From Bacteroidota bacterium (GTDB lineage: Bacteria > Bacteroidota > Ignavibacteria > Palsa-1295), in assembly GCA_030706745.1 (NCBI GenBank), contig JAUZNX010000015.1, forward strand, positions 1-64,000: a stretch of DNA of 64,000 bases, in the 5' to 3' direction. Below the pieces are notes generated by a model that saw only the letters and a list, made by a program, of their open reading frames with translations, ran no database searches and was not told the DNA's origin. Positions 27,857 through 36,886 of this stretch are shown one piece after another. Within the stretch, counting starts at the first letter, position 1. The number at the start of each line of letters is the position of its first letter. The translations under genes and the position numbers were made by a program.

Positions 27857-30112
27857 TTACTCGATGCATCGCATAACAACGAGGGTGGCATCATCGTCAA
27901 AGTTACCCGATTGTGTGAATTCAGCCACGGATTGCAGCACTTTGAGTGTCAAATCGCGGGAGTTGCTGACATCCAGGTTGTCTGACACATAGTGCGCGAG
28001 GCGGTCGTAACCCAATTCCTCCCCATTGGGGTTTCGCGCATCCGTAATCCCGTCGCTAAACAGTACCAGTACATCGCCCAACAACGGTTCGAGTTTGAGT
28101 TCTTCCATCGTCTGAGCGACATCCGGCCTGCGGATGAGACCGACGGCAATTCCGCGTGGCTGATAAAATTGATACTGGCCATCGGCACGGACGTGAAGGA
28201 GTGGTGTGTGCCCCGCTCGTGCATACATTACGCCTCGCTTCGTAAATGCGATAAGCCCGAGAGTCACAAACGAACGCCGGAGTGATGACAGAGTTGGCGA
28301 ATTGTGCATTAAGGCTTCGTTCGTTCCTTCGAGCAGTTCGGTCATGTTCGCCATGACCGGCGCTAACGCCTGAACGACACCCTTCGTCTCGGCCATATAG
28401 AGCGAAGCAGAGATGCCTTTGCCCGAGACGTCTCCGATCGTTATCATCGTCGAGCCATCCCAGAGAGTGGAAGCATCGTAGTAATCTCCGCCTACATCAT
28501 AGGCAGGAATACTAATCGCATATATATCGAAGCCAGGCACATTCGGAAATCGCTCCGGCAACAGACTTTTTTGCATCAGTCTTGCCGCGCGGAGTTCGCC
28601 ATCGAATTTCTGTTTTTCTATCGAGTCCTGAAGCAGACGCGCGGTTTCAAGTGCAAGAGAGGCAACATCCGTGAAAGCGGTTAAGACAGTCAGGTCATCA
28701 TCGTCAAAACCATCCTCACGGTTTTTGGCGACGTAAAGTCCACCTCGCACTTCATCCTTGCGAAGCAACGGTACGGCGACCATTGAATGAAGTGCCTTAT
28801 TTCCGCGAGCTTGCTCAGGCGTGGGGAAAAGATACTGCTGGGTACTAATGCGTCGCTGAAAGATAATGGGGCGTCGTGTCCGATCGAGTTCGGCGCGAGG
28901 CGAGGAAACCTGACGTCCGGCATCAGGAAATCCTTCGGCTTCCTCCATGATGCTCTCAGCCGCACGCTCTCCAATTCCTATATAACAACGAACTGGTGTC
29001 TCATGATCGTCCGATGACCGAAGTTCGAGCCATGCGCAGTCCGACTCGGTCGCTTCGCAAGCAAGCGATGTAATTTGCTCCGCCAGCCTCGGTAGATCGA
29101 GCAAGAGTTCGCTCGACAAAATATCCGATGAAAAGCGGGTGAGCTTCGCAAGCGATTGAACTTCGGCAGACTTTCGTTCGACCAACTCGGTCGACGAAAG
29201 GGAGAATAAGGTGCTGAAAAAGACCATCGCAAAATAGATCGCAAGAGTACCGAATGTCGCTACCGCAATCATTTGCCAAAATAGAGCGTAACGCTCGAAA
29301 AGAACATCGGCAAATAACTTATCACCACCAAACGCTATTAATGCGGCCGCAGCCAACACGGCATCGAGCGCTGCGAACGCGAGGAGCTTTCTCTTTCCGA
29401 TTCGTGATGCGTGCGGGAGCCATGCTAGTCGATACCCAAGTAGCAGAGCCGCAAGCCCGGTGGCAAGTACCAGTACGGTATAAACCGTCAAGGTCAAGGC
29501 ATTTCGCGGCACAACGGACTCGGATTGCCACAACGTAAAGACGGCAAGAACGGCAGCAGTGATTGCCCATCCGACAAACCGCCGACGCGCAAATCGTGGC
29601 GACTGACGAACGAGGTTGATCTGCCAGAAGCTCATGAGCACGAAGACGAGAGCCATTAACCAGATGGCACCAAGAATATCGATGGAAATGACGGTTGGAA
29701 AGGTCGCCGGCTCGATTTTGAACGGCTCCGGGACGGTTACATGTCGAACCGAGAGGGTAAAGAGCGCAGGCGCAAGGGCAACCAGAACCGACGCGCCAAG
29801 AATAATCGCAAATCGCTGCACAAGTCGAACGGGCCAATCGGCACCTCGGCGGGCTTCTTCAGGGCGACTGACAGATGACGTTCGAAAGAATACAATTTCC
29901 AAAGCCCGAGCCAGCCATAACATGGCCGCGCCCTGAAGTCCCGCCCGGATTAGCTCGAGCACGGCGCCCTGAATAGCAGTATACGAGTGCGCGACGAGAT
30001 CGAGCACTAGCAACGCTCCCAAAATGAGCGCCCCTAAGACGATATAGAAAATTGCCCGTGTCCGCATCCGGCACGCAAACTTTAGTTTTATGGTGAAAAG
30101 TCCCGCAGGCAT
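27857..30112 (-). CDS. Membrane SpoIIE/RsbU-type serine phosphatase with GAF domain
   Basis: A signalling phosphatase of 751 residues. About eight hydrophobic helices occupy residues 15-300. A GAF-like sensor domain lies at about 330-510 (with ESDCAWLELRSS and VAVPLLRKDEVRGGLYVA). The PP2C_SIG domain follows from 530 to the end, with its metal-binding aspartates in YDVGGDYYDAS and ITIGDVSGKGISASLYMA and the terminal DDATLVVMR. Members of this group dephosphorylate anti-sigma antagonists in partner-switching pathways; no such partner is adjacent. ATG at 30112 is used; M16 (30067) is an alternative. Divergent from the SUI1 gene. Confidence 0.9.
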   Translation of the reverse strand: MPAGLFTIKLKFACRMRTRAIFYIVLGALILGALLVLDLVAHSYTAIQGAVLELIRAGLQGAAMLWLARALEIVFFRTSSVSRPEEARRGADWPVRLVQRFAIILGASVLVALAPALFTLSVRHVTVPEPFKIEPATFPTVISIDILGAIWLMALVFVLMSFWQINLVRQSPRFARRRFVGWAITAAVLAVFTLWQSESVVPRNALTLTVYTVLVLATGLAALLLGYRLAWLPHASRIGKRKLLAFAALDAVLAAAALIAFGGDKLFADVLFERYALFWQMIAVATFGTLAIYFAMVFFSTLFSLSSTELVERKSAEVQSLAKLTRFSSDILSSELLLDLPRLAEQITSLACEATESDCAWLELRSSDDHETPVRCYIGIGERAAESIMEEAEGFPDAGRQVSSPRAELDRTRRPIIFQRRISTQQYLFPTPEQARGNKALHSMVAVPLLRKDEVRGGLYVAKNREDGFDDDDLTVLTAFTDVASLALETARLLQDSIEKQKFDGELRAARLMQKSLLPERFPNVPGFDIYAISIPAYDVGGDYYDASTLWDGSTMITIGDVSGKGISASLYMAETKGVVQALAPVMANMTELLEGTNEALMHNSPTLSSLRRSFVTLGLIAFTKRGVMYARAGHTPLLHVRADGQYQFYQPRGIAVGLIRRPDVAQTMEELKLEPLLGDVLVLFSDGITDARNPNGEELGYDRLAHYVSDNLDVSNSRDLTLKVLQSVAEFTQSGNFDDDATLVVMRCIE

Positions 30113-30180
30113 CAATTGAATTCAGGATGCCCGCGAGACTTATTGGACTTATACGAAATGAAGAATCGTTTTGACTAAGA

Positions 30181-30522
30181 ATGAAGCTCACAGATTTGAC
30201 CCAGTTATCTGGCTTGCTCACTGCGGAGCAATCGGCCGCGCTTGAAAAAGAAAGAGCACTTCGTGCCTCCAAACGGAAGATTGGCGAAGGACAAGATGTA
30301 CAACTCTACATCGACCGAAAGGCTCGGCGTGGCAAGAGCGTGACAATTGTTGCCGGGCTACGGCTTTCGACTGAAATGCGAGACAAGCTTGCCAAGGACC
30401 TGAAGCATCTTGTCAGTGCAGGAGGTACTGTGTATCAGGACACGATCGAACTTCAGGGCGAACACATTTCGCGCATCTTGGAATATCTCAAAGAGAACGG
30501 CTTTCGCGTTAAGACCAAATAG
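30181..30522 (+). CDS. yciH: SUI1/eIF1-like translation factor (YciH)
   Basis: A 113-residue protein with an SUI1 domain at about 37-111: a basic loop (DRKARRGKSVTIVAGL), then AKDLKHLVSAGGTVYQDTI and the final helix ISRILEYLKENGF. Bacterial YciH resembles eukaryotic initiation factor 1 and has been linked to initiation fidelity, although it is not universal in bacteria. ATG at 30181. The rhomboid-like gene starts three bases beyond the stop, which suggests tight co-translation. Confidence 0.9.
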   Translation: MKLTDLTQLSGLLTAEQSAALEKERALRASKRKIGEGQDVQLYIDRKARRGKSVTIVAGLRLSTEMRDKLAKDLKHLVSAGGTVYQDTIELQGEHISRILEYLKENGFRVKTK

Positions 30523-30525
30523 TCT

Positions 30526-31293
30526 ATGTTCCGAAATCTTCCGCCAGTCTGTCGTGCACTAATTATCGGGCTAATTGCCTCAACTGTGCTTTCGCTAATC
30601 TCACCGTCGCTTGTGATTGCTAGTTTGCCTCTATATGCAGAATCTGTCCTTCATGGCTTCCAAATCTGGCGCATCCTGACCTACCCGTTCTTCTTCATTG
30701 CCTCCGGCCATTCACTGATCGGGAGCTTGTTCACCTTGCTATGGAATTGTATGCTCATCGCGTTCTTTGGGGGTGAATTGGAGGAGATCATTCATTCGAA
30801 TCGGTTTTGGCGAGCGCTTGTCGTCACGCTCGTTGCCGCCGGACTGGTTTTTCTTTTACTTGATCCACACGGCATACTGGCGGGACCTGGAATTCTCACG
30901 ATGTTTGTCCTTGGAGGTTTTGCCTATATGTGGCCGAAGCGCGAGATCTCGGTCTTCGGGGTCTTTTGGATCAAGGCATGGATTATCGCGCTCGTTATCT
31001 TTGTCGTCTCGATCATTCCGCTCTCAGGCTTCGCATTGGATACGAGCGCATCAAACCTTTTCGCGCCGCTCGCCGGCGCATTTGGCGCGATGCTTTACTT
31101 GCACTTCACTTACCGGCAGTACCATTTTGCTGACACAGTGTTTTCTCGTTTCGAGCATAACAAGACTACTGCAAATGAAGCTGACATGCCTGTCGAGCAC
31201 CGGATTGACATGATTCTCGACAAAATCAGCCGCTCCGGAATCGATAGTCTATCTCGCGAGGAGCGGGACTTTTTGCTAAAAAATACAAAATAG
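30526..31293 (+). CDS. Rhomboid-like membrane protein lacking protease residues
   Basis: A 255-residue polytopic protein with the rhomboid outline: WRILTYPF (48-55), H62 to N74 in the second helix, and FFGGELEEII (80-89). The catalytic GxSG motif is replaced by GPGI (120-123). The histidine of the last core helix is also missing (FAPLAG, 179-184, where active enzymes have HLGG). It should therefore be a pseudoprotease that binds rather than cuts membrane proteins. The C-terminal 40 residues (IDMILDKISRSGIDSLSREERDFLL) form the small helical tail common in Bacteroidota rhomboids. Convergent with the cytochrome gene. Confidence 0.85.
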   Translation: MFRNLPPVCRALIIGLIASTVLSLISPSLVIASLPLYAESVLHGFQIWRILTYPFFFIASGHSLIGSLFTLLWNCMLIAFFGGELEEIIHSNRFWRALVVTLVAAGLVFLLLDPHGILAGPGILTMFVLGGFAYMWPKREISVFGVFWIKAWIIALVIFVVSIIPLSGFALDTSASNLFAPLAGAFGAMLYLHFTYRQYHFADTVFSRFEHNKTTANEADMPVEHRIDMILDKISRSGIDSLSREERDFLLKNTK

Positions 31294-31295
31294 GA

Positions 31296-31745
31296 TTAGG
31301 ATCGCCTATACGTACTGCTAAGCGTCCGGACAAACGCGATCAGATCTTTTATTTCGTCATCGCCGAGCGAGGGTTGTGCAGGCATGGCTGGATAGCCAAA
31401 CATCACTCCGCCGAATTTGACCACCTTGTATATGTGCGAGTTCGAGAGCTTGTCCATATAGGCCCCATTCGTGTGATCGCGAGGCTTGGCGGCTAAGGCC
31501 GCCGCCGCTGGGCCATCGCCACGGCCTTGTGTCCCATGACATACCGCGCAACTTGACATGTAGGTCGCTCGGCCTCGCGAAACAGCCTCTGGCGTCATAG
31601 AAATTGAGAGATCCGGCGCACCAGCGGAGGATCCCTGCATGGAAGCCTCAGCGTGGCTATTCTGCTGATTATCGCCAGAATTACAGCCAGTAAACGGGGA
31701 ACAAATAGAAAATGCGAGTGCTAACACTCGGGCAGCATTCTTCAT
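31296..31745 (-). CDS. Mono-haem cytochrome c lipoprotein
   Basis: A 149-residue lipoprotein with a lipobox ending FTGC (C21) and one haem site, CAVCH (C66, C69, H70). The distal methionine is probably M121 in GYPAMPAQP. A serine-, glutamine- and alanine-rich linker separates the lipid anchor from the cytochrome fold. It would carry electrons on the periplasmic face, but no oxidase or reductase gene lies beside it. ATG at 31745 is chosen; a TTG four codons upstream is less likely. Confidence 0.92.
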   Translation of the reverse strand: MKNAARVLALAFSICSPFTGCNSGDNQQNSHAEASMQGSSAGAPDLSISMTPEAVSRGRATYMSSCAVCHGTQGRGDGPAAAALAAKPRDHTNGAYMDKLSNSHIYKVVKFGGVMFGYPAMPAQPSLGDDEIKDLIAFVRTLSSTYRRS

Positions 31746-31841
31746 GTTTTCAGACAACAGACTAAGGTTTTGACGACATTAATACCATAACGCGGCCAAC
31801 TTTGTTCTCAACTATTCTGAAAAAAAATGGACTCTGACAAA

Positions 31842-31849
31842 TAACTTTG
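31842..31849 (+). promoter_or_regulatory. Candidate -7 element TAACTTTG of the acyl-CoA dehydrogenase gene
   Basis: An exact TAnnTTTG match 76 bases before the ATG at 31926. A TTCTG sequence ends 22 bases upstream and is only a poor -33 match. The intergenic position between divergent genes supports it. Confidence 0.45.
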
Positions 31850-31925
31850 GTGCACAATCGGTAACGACCCCTCAGCCTGCGGTGTTCACTGGCCACTTAT
31901 TACCCACAAACCCTGACCTCCTCCG

Positions 31926-33098
31926 ATGCTGGTTGATTATTACGATATTGATTCTCTGCTCTCTGAAGAGCAAAGAATGATCCGCAACACCGTCCGTCAA
32001 TTTGTAGAGACTGAAGTACTCCCGATCATCGAGGAGCACAGTCAGGCAATGAGCTTCCCGCGAGAGCTTGTAGCCAAGATCGGTGCACTCGGTCTGCTCG
32101 GTCCAACGATTCCCGAAGAATACGGCTGCGCGGGATTAGATAGCATCGTCTATGGACTCATTATGCAGGAGCTCGAGCGGGGCGATTCCGGCGTGCGGTC
32201 GTTTGCAAGCGTGCAAAGCTCGCTAGTCATGTATCCGATCTTTACCTATGGCACGGAGGAGCAGCGCATGAAGTGGTTGCCACGGCTTGCCACTGGTGAG
32301 GCAATCGGATGCTTTGGACTGACGGAGCCAGACTATGGGTCGAATCCCGGTGGGATGGTAACAAATGCAAAGAAGACGGGTAGTGGTTATCTTCTAAACG
32401 GCGCCAAGATGTGGATCACCAATGGCACAATTGCCGATGTTGCCGTCGTGTGGGCCAAGTTGGATGGTGATGATTCGCGAGATATTCGCGGCTTCTTAGT
32501 TGAACGCGGAATGAAAGGCTTCACAGCACCCGAGATGAAAGGCAAATACTCACTAAGGGCAAGTGTTACCAGCGAACTGGTTTTTCAAGATGTTGAACTT
32601 CCAGAGGAGAATCTCCTGCCCGGCGCTCTGGGGATTAAAGGACCGCTGAGTTGCCTGACCCAAGCGCGCTATGGCATTGCCTGGGGTGCGATCGGCGCCG
32701 CAATGGCGTGTTACGAGAGTTCGGTCGATTATGCGAAGAGTCGTATTCAGTGGGGTCGTCCTATTGGCGGCTTTCAACTCACGCAGCTGAAGCTTGCGGA
32801 AATGTTGACGGAGATTACAAAGGCGCAACTCCTGGTGTGGCGATTGGGTACACTCAAGAACGAAGGCACAATGCGACCCCAGCAAGTCTCGCTCGCCAAA
32901 CGGAACAACGTCGCCATGGCGCTTGATATTGCTCGCGCTGCTCGCGATCTTCATGGTGCAAATGGAATTCTTGGCGAATACCCGATCATGCGTCATATGA
33001 TGAACCTCGAATCAGTTAAAACATACGAGGGGACACATGATATTCACACGCTGATACTGGGCGAGGATATTACGGGGTTAGCCGCATTCGGGGGCTGA
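31926..33098 (+). CDS. gcdH: Acyl-CoA dehydrogenase, glutaryl-CoA dehydrogenase type
   Basis: A flavoprotein of 390 residues that oxidises an acyl-CoA at alpha-beta; in the glutaryl-CoA dehydrogenase group this is coupled to decarboxylation to crotonyl-CoA in lysine and tryptophan breakdown. The flavin-binding segments GCFGLTEPDYGSNPG and MWITNGTIADVAVVWAK are present, and the catalytic base is E368 in VKTYEGTHDIH, the arrangement of the glutaryl group. No electron-transfer flavoprotein or other lysine-degradation gene is nearby, so substrate assignment rests on sequence alone. It has its own promoter candidate at 31842. Confidence 0.87.
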   Translation: MLVDYYDIDSLLSEEQRMIRNTVRQFVETEVLPIIEEHSQAMSFPRELVAKIGALGLLGPTIPEEYGCAGLDSIVYGLIMQELERGDSGVRSFASVQSSLVMYPIFTYGTEEQRMKWLPRLATGEAIGCFGLTEPDYGSNPGGMVTNAKKTGSGYLLNGAKMWITNGTIADVAVVWAKLDGDDSRDIRGFLVERGMKGFTAPEMKGKYSLRASVTSELVFQDVELPEENLLPGALGIKGPLSCLTQARYGIAWGAIGAAMACYESSVDYAKSRIQWGRPIGGFQLTQLKLAEMLTEITKAQLLVWRLGTLKNEGTMRPQQVSLAKRNNVAMALDIARAARDLHGANGILGEYPIMRHMMNLESVKTYEGTHDIHTLILGEDITGLAAFGG

Positions 33099-33151
33099 TT
33101 GGTCTTCGCGGCTACATGGAAGCCTGCTCTATGCGAGTCCTTGAGGCTCGT

Positions 33152-33832
33152 TCACAGTGTCCCCTGTCCGCTTCCATGATGCCGCAGCAACTTGGCTTCC
33201 GCGATAAAGACCACATCCTCCGCAATATTTGTCGCGTGGTCGGCAAGACGCTCGACGTGACGTAAGAGCGCCATCAAGTGGGCCGCCGGCTCGATCAGCA
33301 CCGGATCGGATTTCATGGCGTCGATCAGATTGTAGAACGTCTCGCGTGTTAGCGCATCGACCTGATCTTCTTTTTCGAACACCGTACGAGCTTGCGCACT
33401 ATCGCTGTGAATGAACGCATTAATCACATCGGTGAGCATTTGCCGCGCAGTCGCGATCATATCCAGTGCCTTTACGCGCTCGATCAGCCCGCTATGTCCC
33501 GCGAGTGGCTCAACGCGTTCAGCGATGTTAACGGCGATATCTCCAATGCGCTCGAAATCACTGTTCATTCGCATCGCTGCGAGTAGCAATCTTAGATCGA
33601 CCGCGACTGGCTGAGCCGTGGCAAAAATGCGCTGGCATTGAGCTTCAACTGCCAAGTCCAGTTCGTTAACACGCGCTTCGCGTTCAACGACATAGGCAGC
33701 CAATTCTTCATTGAATTCCCGAAGTGCAGTGATCGCTGTCTCGACCTGCTCGTCCACAAGCGAACCCATACGGATTAGCATGGAGCGCAAGGTATCCAAT
33801 TCGTCTTCAAAATGCCGGTGAACGCGGGCCAT
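33152..33832 (-). CDS. phoU: Phosphate signalling protein PhoU
   Basis: A 226-residue all-helical cytoplasmic protein with two three-helix PhoU repeats, each with the metal-binding E/D-x3-D pattern (SDFERIGDIAVNIAERV and RHVERLADHATNIAEDVVF). PhoU restrains the PhoR kinase when phosphate is plentiful and interacts with the Pst transporter. ATG at 33832 begins one base past the pstB stop, so the two are translationally coupled. Confidence 0.95.
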   Translation of the reverse strand: MARVHRHFEDELDTLRSMLIRMGSLVDEQVETAITALREFNEELAAYVVEREARVNELDLAVEAQCQRIFATAQPVAVDLRLLLAAMRMNSDFERIGDIAVNIAERVEPLAGHSGLIERVKALDMIATARQMLTDVINAFIHSDSAQARTVFEKEDQVDALTRETFYNLIDAMKSDPVLIEPAAHLMALLRHVERLADHATNIAEDVVFIAEAKLLRHHGSGQGTL

Positions 33833-33833
33833 A

Positions 33834-34685
33834 TTATCCAAATCGTCCGGTGATATAATCTTCCGTCTGTTTCTTTGCCGGATTCGTGAACATCTCGCGC
33901 GTCTCTCCGGCTTCAATTAATTCTCCGAGATAGAAAAATGCCGTCACATCGCTCACACGGGCGGCCTGCTGCATATTGTGTGTGACAATAATGATCGTAT
34001 AGTTCTTTTTCAGCTCAAAGATCAGCTCTTCTATTTTTGCCGTTGAGATGGGATCGAGCGCACTCGCAGGCTCGTCCATCAGGATCACTTCCGGATTGAC
34101 GGCCAATGCCCGTGCAATACAGAGCCGCTGTTGCTGACCACCAGATAGCCCGAGGGCGCTGTGATGCAGCCGATCTGAAACCTCGTCCCAAATCGCAGCT
34201 CGCTTAAGGCTTTGCTCGACGATTTCTGCCAAGCGTACCTTGTTCCGTTCTCCCATCAACTTCGGGCCGTAGGCGACATTCTCGAAAATAGACTTCGGGA
34301 ATGGGTTCGACTTCTGAAAAACCATCCCGACCCGTTTACGAAGTTCAACAACATCGAGTCCCTTCTGGTATATATCAACATCATCGATGCGGACTTCGCC
34401 AGTGATCCGAACCCCTGGGATCAGATCGTTCATCCGGTTGAGTGTTCGAAGATAGGTGGACTTTCCACAGCCCGAAGGGCCAATAAATGCGGTCACTTGC
34501 CGCTCGCGTATATCGAGTGTAATGTCCCTAAGCGCCTGCTTTATGCCATAGAACAGGTTAAGATTCTTTGTTTGCACTTTGACCGACGTTTCAAGAGTTT
34601 GTGGCAATTCAGCCAACAACGGCAATCCACCATTACCGGGTGGAACTCTATCTCTTGCGCGCTCTTGCTGATAATCGATCGTCAT
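33834..34685 (-). CDS. pstB: Phosphate ABC transporter ATPase PstB
   Basis: The ATP-hydrolysing subunit of the high-affinity phosphate importer. The Walker A motif GPSGCGKST, signature LSGGQQQR, Walker B VILMDEP and switch ITHN-type VTHNMQQA are all intact. The 283-residue form from ATG 34685 has an N-terminal extension of about 35 residues relative to typical PstB (about 255). The permease genes pstC and pstA and the binding protein pstS are not adjacent, so the ATPase must pair with components encoded elsewhere. Confidence 0.95.
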   Translation of the reverse strand: MTIDYQQERARDRVPPGNGGLPLLAELPQTLETSVKVQTKNLNLFYGIKQALRDITLDIRERQVTAFIGPSGCGKSTYLRTLNRMNDLIPGVRITGEVRIDDVDIYQKGLDVVELRKRVGMVFQKSNPFPKSIFENVAYGPKLMGERNKVRLAEIVEQSLKRAAIWDEVSDRLHHSALGLSGGQQQRLCIARALAVNPEVILMDEPASALDPISTAKIEELIFELKKNYTIIIVTHNMQQAARVSDVTAFFYLGELIEAGETREMFTNPAKKQTEDYITGRFG

Positions 34686-34751
34686 GGAAATGGCTTGGCG
34701 TAATTGCGTTATGCAACGAAGCAAAGGGGGTTTTAATCGGTAAAGCTTCAG

Positions 34752-34768
34752 TTATCTCTGTGTTAACA
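34752..34768. promoter_or_regulatory. Possible Pho box between pstB and phoB
   Basis: TTATCT, five bases, then TTAACA: a direct repeat with 11-base spacing, resembling the PhoB/PhoP-binding Pho box, in the interval shared by divergent pstB-phoU and phoB-phoR. The first half-site matches only four of six positions, so this is weak. Confidence 0.3.
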
Positions 34769-34887
34769 AATCATTACCAGAGTGGTGACCGGGTCATGGG
34801 AGGATTACGAAATCATTAGGCTTGTCAAATGAGCGCACGATGGAACACCGCTTCGCTGTTTCAGTACGATCATTATCATTCGAACGC

Positions 34888-35583
34888 ATGAGTAAAACGA
34901 TTCTTATCGTTGACGATGAACCCGATATTCGCGACCTGATCTCGTATAATCTGACGCGGGAAGGCTTTATCTGCGAAACGGCCGCCAATGGCAAAGAGGC
35001 GCTTGCAAAGCTTGAGCATTCGGCAGTCGCGCTCGTTATTCTTGATATCATGATGCCCGAGTTGGATGGCTTCGATACGTGTCGGGCCATTCGCGCGAAT
35101 CCCAAGACGGCGACAATTCCCGTTCTCTTTCTGACCGCTCGCCATGCTGAAGTCGATCAAATTGTCTCGCTTGAGCTAGGCGGCGATGACTATGTGCAAA
35201 AGCCTGTTTCTCCACGTGTTCTTGTGGCCCGCGTTAAATCTCTTCTTCGGCGTTCGGATCGTGTCGCACTGGGTACGATTGCTCGCGAGCAGATTATCTC
35301 CCCCGGACTCAAGATCGACCGCGGATCGTATAAGGTCTTTGTCGATGAAACAGAGATTCCCTTTCCGCGAAAGGAATTCGAATTGCTCTTTTTTCTGGCT
35401 TCTCATCCAGGCCGCATCTTCAAACGGGAGGTTCTCCTTGATGAAGTTTGGGGCCGCGATATGTACGTCGTCGAGCGAACGGTCGATGTTCATATATTCA
35501 AGCTTCGTGAGAAGCTTGGGAAATATGGTTCGCGTATCGAAACAGTCAAGGGCGTAGGCTATCGCTACGCGCTGGAAGGCTGA
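34888..35583 (+). CDS. phoB: PhoB-like response regulator
   Basis: A 231-residue OmpR-type regulator. The receiver domain has the acidic pair D10/E11, the phosphoacceptor D53 in VILDIMMPELDG, T83 and K105. The winged-helix domain covers about 130-231, ending in RTVDVHIFKLREKLG and VKGVGYRYAL. Its position opposite pstB-phoU and in front of a phoR-like kinase supports control of phosphate genes. ATG at 34888 gives the normal start; an upstream in-frame codon at 34822 would add 22 residues without counterpart. Confidence 0.93.
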   Translation: MSKTILIVDDEPDIRDLISYNLTREGFICETAANGKEALAKLEHSAVALVILDIMMPELDGFDTCRAIRANPKTATIPVLFLTARHAEVDQIVSLELGGDDYVQKPVSPRVLVARVKSLLRRSDRVALGTIAREQIISPGLKIDRGSYKVFVDETEIPFPRKEFELLFFLASHPGRIFKREVLLDEVWGRDMYVVERTVDVHIFKLREKLGKYGSRIETVKGVGYRYALEG

Positions 35584-36626
35584 TGCGCTCACTCCGACGC
35601 TCCGCCGCAGTCTTCCCGATTCTACTCGCGGTCGGGATTACCCTGCTTATCTTCTTGCTGCCCGGCATTGGCATACCCGATAAATTCACATTCCCATTCG
35701 CACTCGGGCTGGCCATAATCCTGAGTCTGTGGCATGCCCGACGGCTCGTGCGTCCTATCCAGAACCTCATTCCTCAAGTCGATTCTCAGGGCCACTTGTC
35801 GTTTGTAGGCACCACGCGGCTGGCCGTGCCGCCGGAAGAAGTTCAGGCCTTATCCGAAGCCATGGACGCCATCGCTCGAAAACTTGAAGGTGATCGCGAG
35901 GCTCGGCAGAAACTCGAGCGGGTCCGATCTGAATTTCTCGCTAACGTCTCGCATGAACTTCGAACACCGATCTTCGCCGTTCAGGGATTTATCGAGACGC
36001 TCCTGGATGGAGCGATCGACGATCCAAAAGTCAACCGAGATTTTCTCGAACGCGCTCATGTCCAATCTGAGCGCCTCAACAATTTGCTCAGCGATCTTAT
36101 CGATATTTCCCGGATCGAATCTGGCGAAATGCGCATGAGCTTTCGCGTTTTCGATCTTCAACCCTTCTTGAGAGAGTTGACGAACGAACTTCAAATCCTT
36201 GCCAAAGCCAAGAATATTGACCTCTACTTCACCGGCAATGTGCTTCCTCACCACGAAGTTCAGGCCTACGCCGATAAGGATCGTGTCAAGCAAATCCTCA
36301 TCAACCTGGTCGATAATGCGATCAAGTATTCCGGCGAAGGCAGCTCGATCAAGATCGAACTTGCCAACTCAGAACCCACACCGCATGAAGTCACGATACG
36401 GGTCTCCGATAATGGCATCGGGATCGCCCCAGAACATTTGCCGCGATTGTTCGAACGCTTTTATCGCGTCAACAAAGACCGGTCGCGGTCTTCGCCAGGA
36501 GGCACCGGACTCGGGCTTGCGATCGTCAAGCACCTCGTCGAGGCACATCATGGCAAGATCATGGTCACCAGTGAACCCGGCAAAGGATCCACGTTTCAAG
36601 TCATCCTAAACAAAGACCCGTTCTAA
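35583..36626 (+). CDS. phoR: PhoR-like sensor histidine kinase
   Basis: A 347-residue membrane kinase that starts on the last base of the phoB stop (TGATG), indicating coupled translation. Two short membrane helices lie at about 10-29 and 37-50. The phosphoacceptor is H124 in NVSHELRTP, followed by the N box QILINLVDNAIKYS and by DNGIGI and GGTGLGLAI. There is no PAS domain between membrane and kinase, making it shorter than E. coli PhoR (431). Its ligand input probably comes through PhoU and Pst components. Its end overlaps the convergent small gene by four bases. Confidence 0.92.
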   Translation: MRSLRRSAAVFPILLAVGITLLIFLLPGIGIPDKFTFPFALGLAIILSLWHARRLVRPIQNLIPQVDSQGHLSFVGTTRLAVPPEEVQALSEAMDAIARKLEGDREARQKLERVRSEFLANVSHELRTPIFAVQGFIETLLDGAIDDPKVNRDFLERAHVQSERLNNLLSDLIDISRIESGEMRMSFRVFDLQPFLRELTNELQILAKAKNIDLYFTGNVLPHHEVQAYADKDRVKQILINLVDNAIKYSGEGSSIKIELANSEPTPHEVTIRVSDNGIGIAPEHLPRLFERFYRVNKDRSRSSPGGTGLGLAIVKHLVEAHHGKIMVTSEPGKGSTFQVILNKDPF

Positions 36627-36886
36627 GCGCTCGTCGGTGGTGGCACGAAGATCGCCACAATCGGCTCCTGCAGATGTGCCATCACGCGATCCTTTAGTGA
36701 TGGAGGCGGTGCTGCTGGGGGAAGAATATCCGGCAAGACCGCAATCGCTTCCAACGCTCCATTCATCGATCCGGATGGATCGTCCGGATCTTGAGCATCG
36801 ACATAAGCAGGTAGATCCGAATCCTCGAAGATGCTCGCGAATGTAATATAGCGCGTCCCTGTGTCCAAATTGTTGATGTCACTCAT
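36623..36886 (-). CDS. Tiny anti-sigma-like protein
   Basis: An 87-residue product whose ATG overlaps the end of the sigma factor gene by eight bases (ATGAGTGA), a sign of translational coupling. The segment PPPSLKDRVMAHLQ (about 60-73) is the short motif found between the N-terminal zinc-finger-like part and the membrane helix of RskA/anti-sigma-K proteins. Here no membrane helix or sensor domain follows. It may be a minimal cytoplasmic anti-sigma factor or the remnant of a longer one. Only context and this short motif support the function. Confidence 0.6.
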   Translation of the reverse strand: MSDINNLDTGTRYITFASIFEDSDLPAYVDAQDPDDPSGSMNGALEAIAVLPDILPPAAPPPSLKDRVMAHLQEPIVAIFVPPPTSA

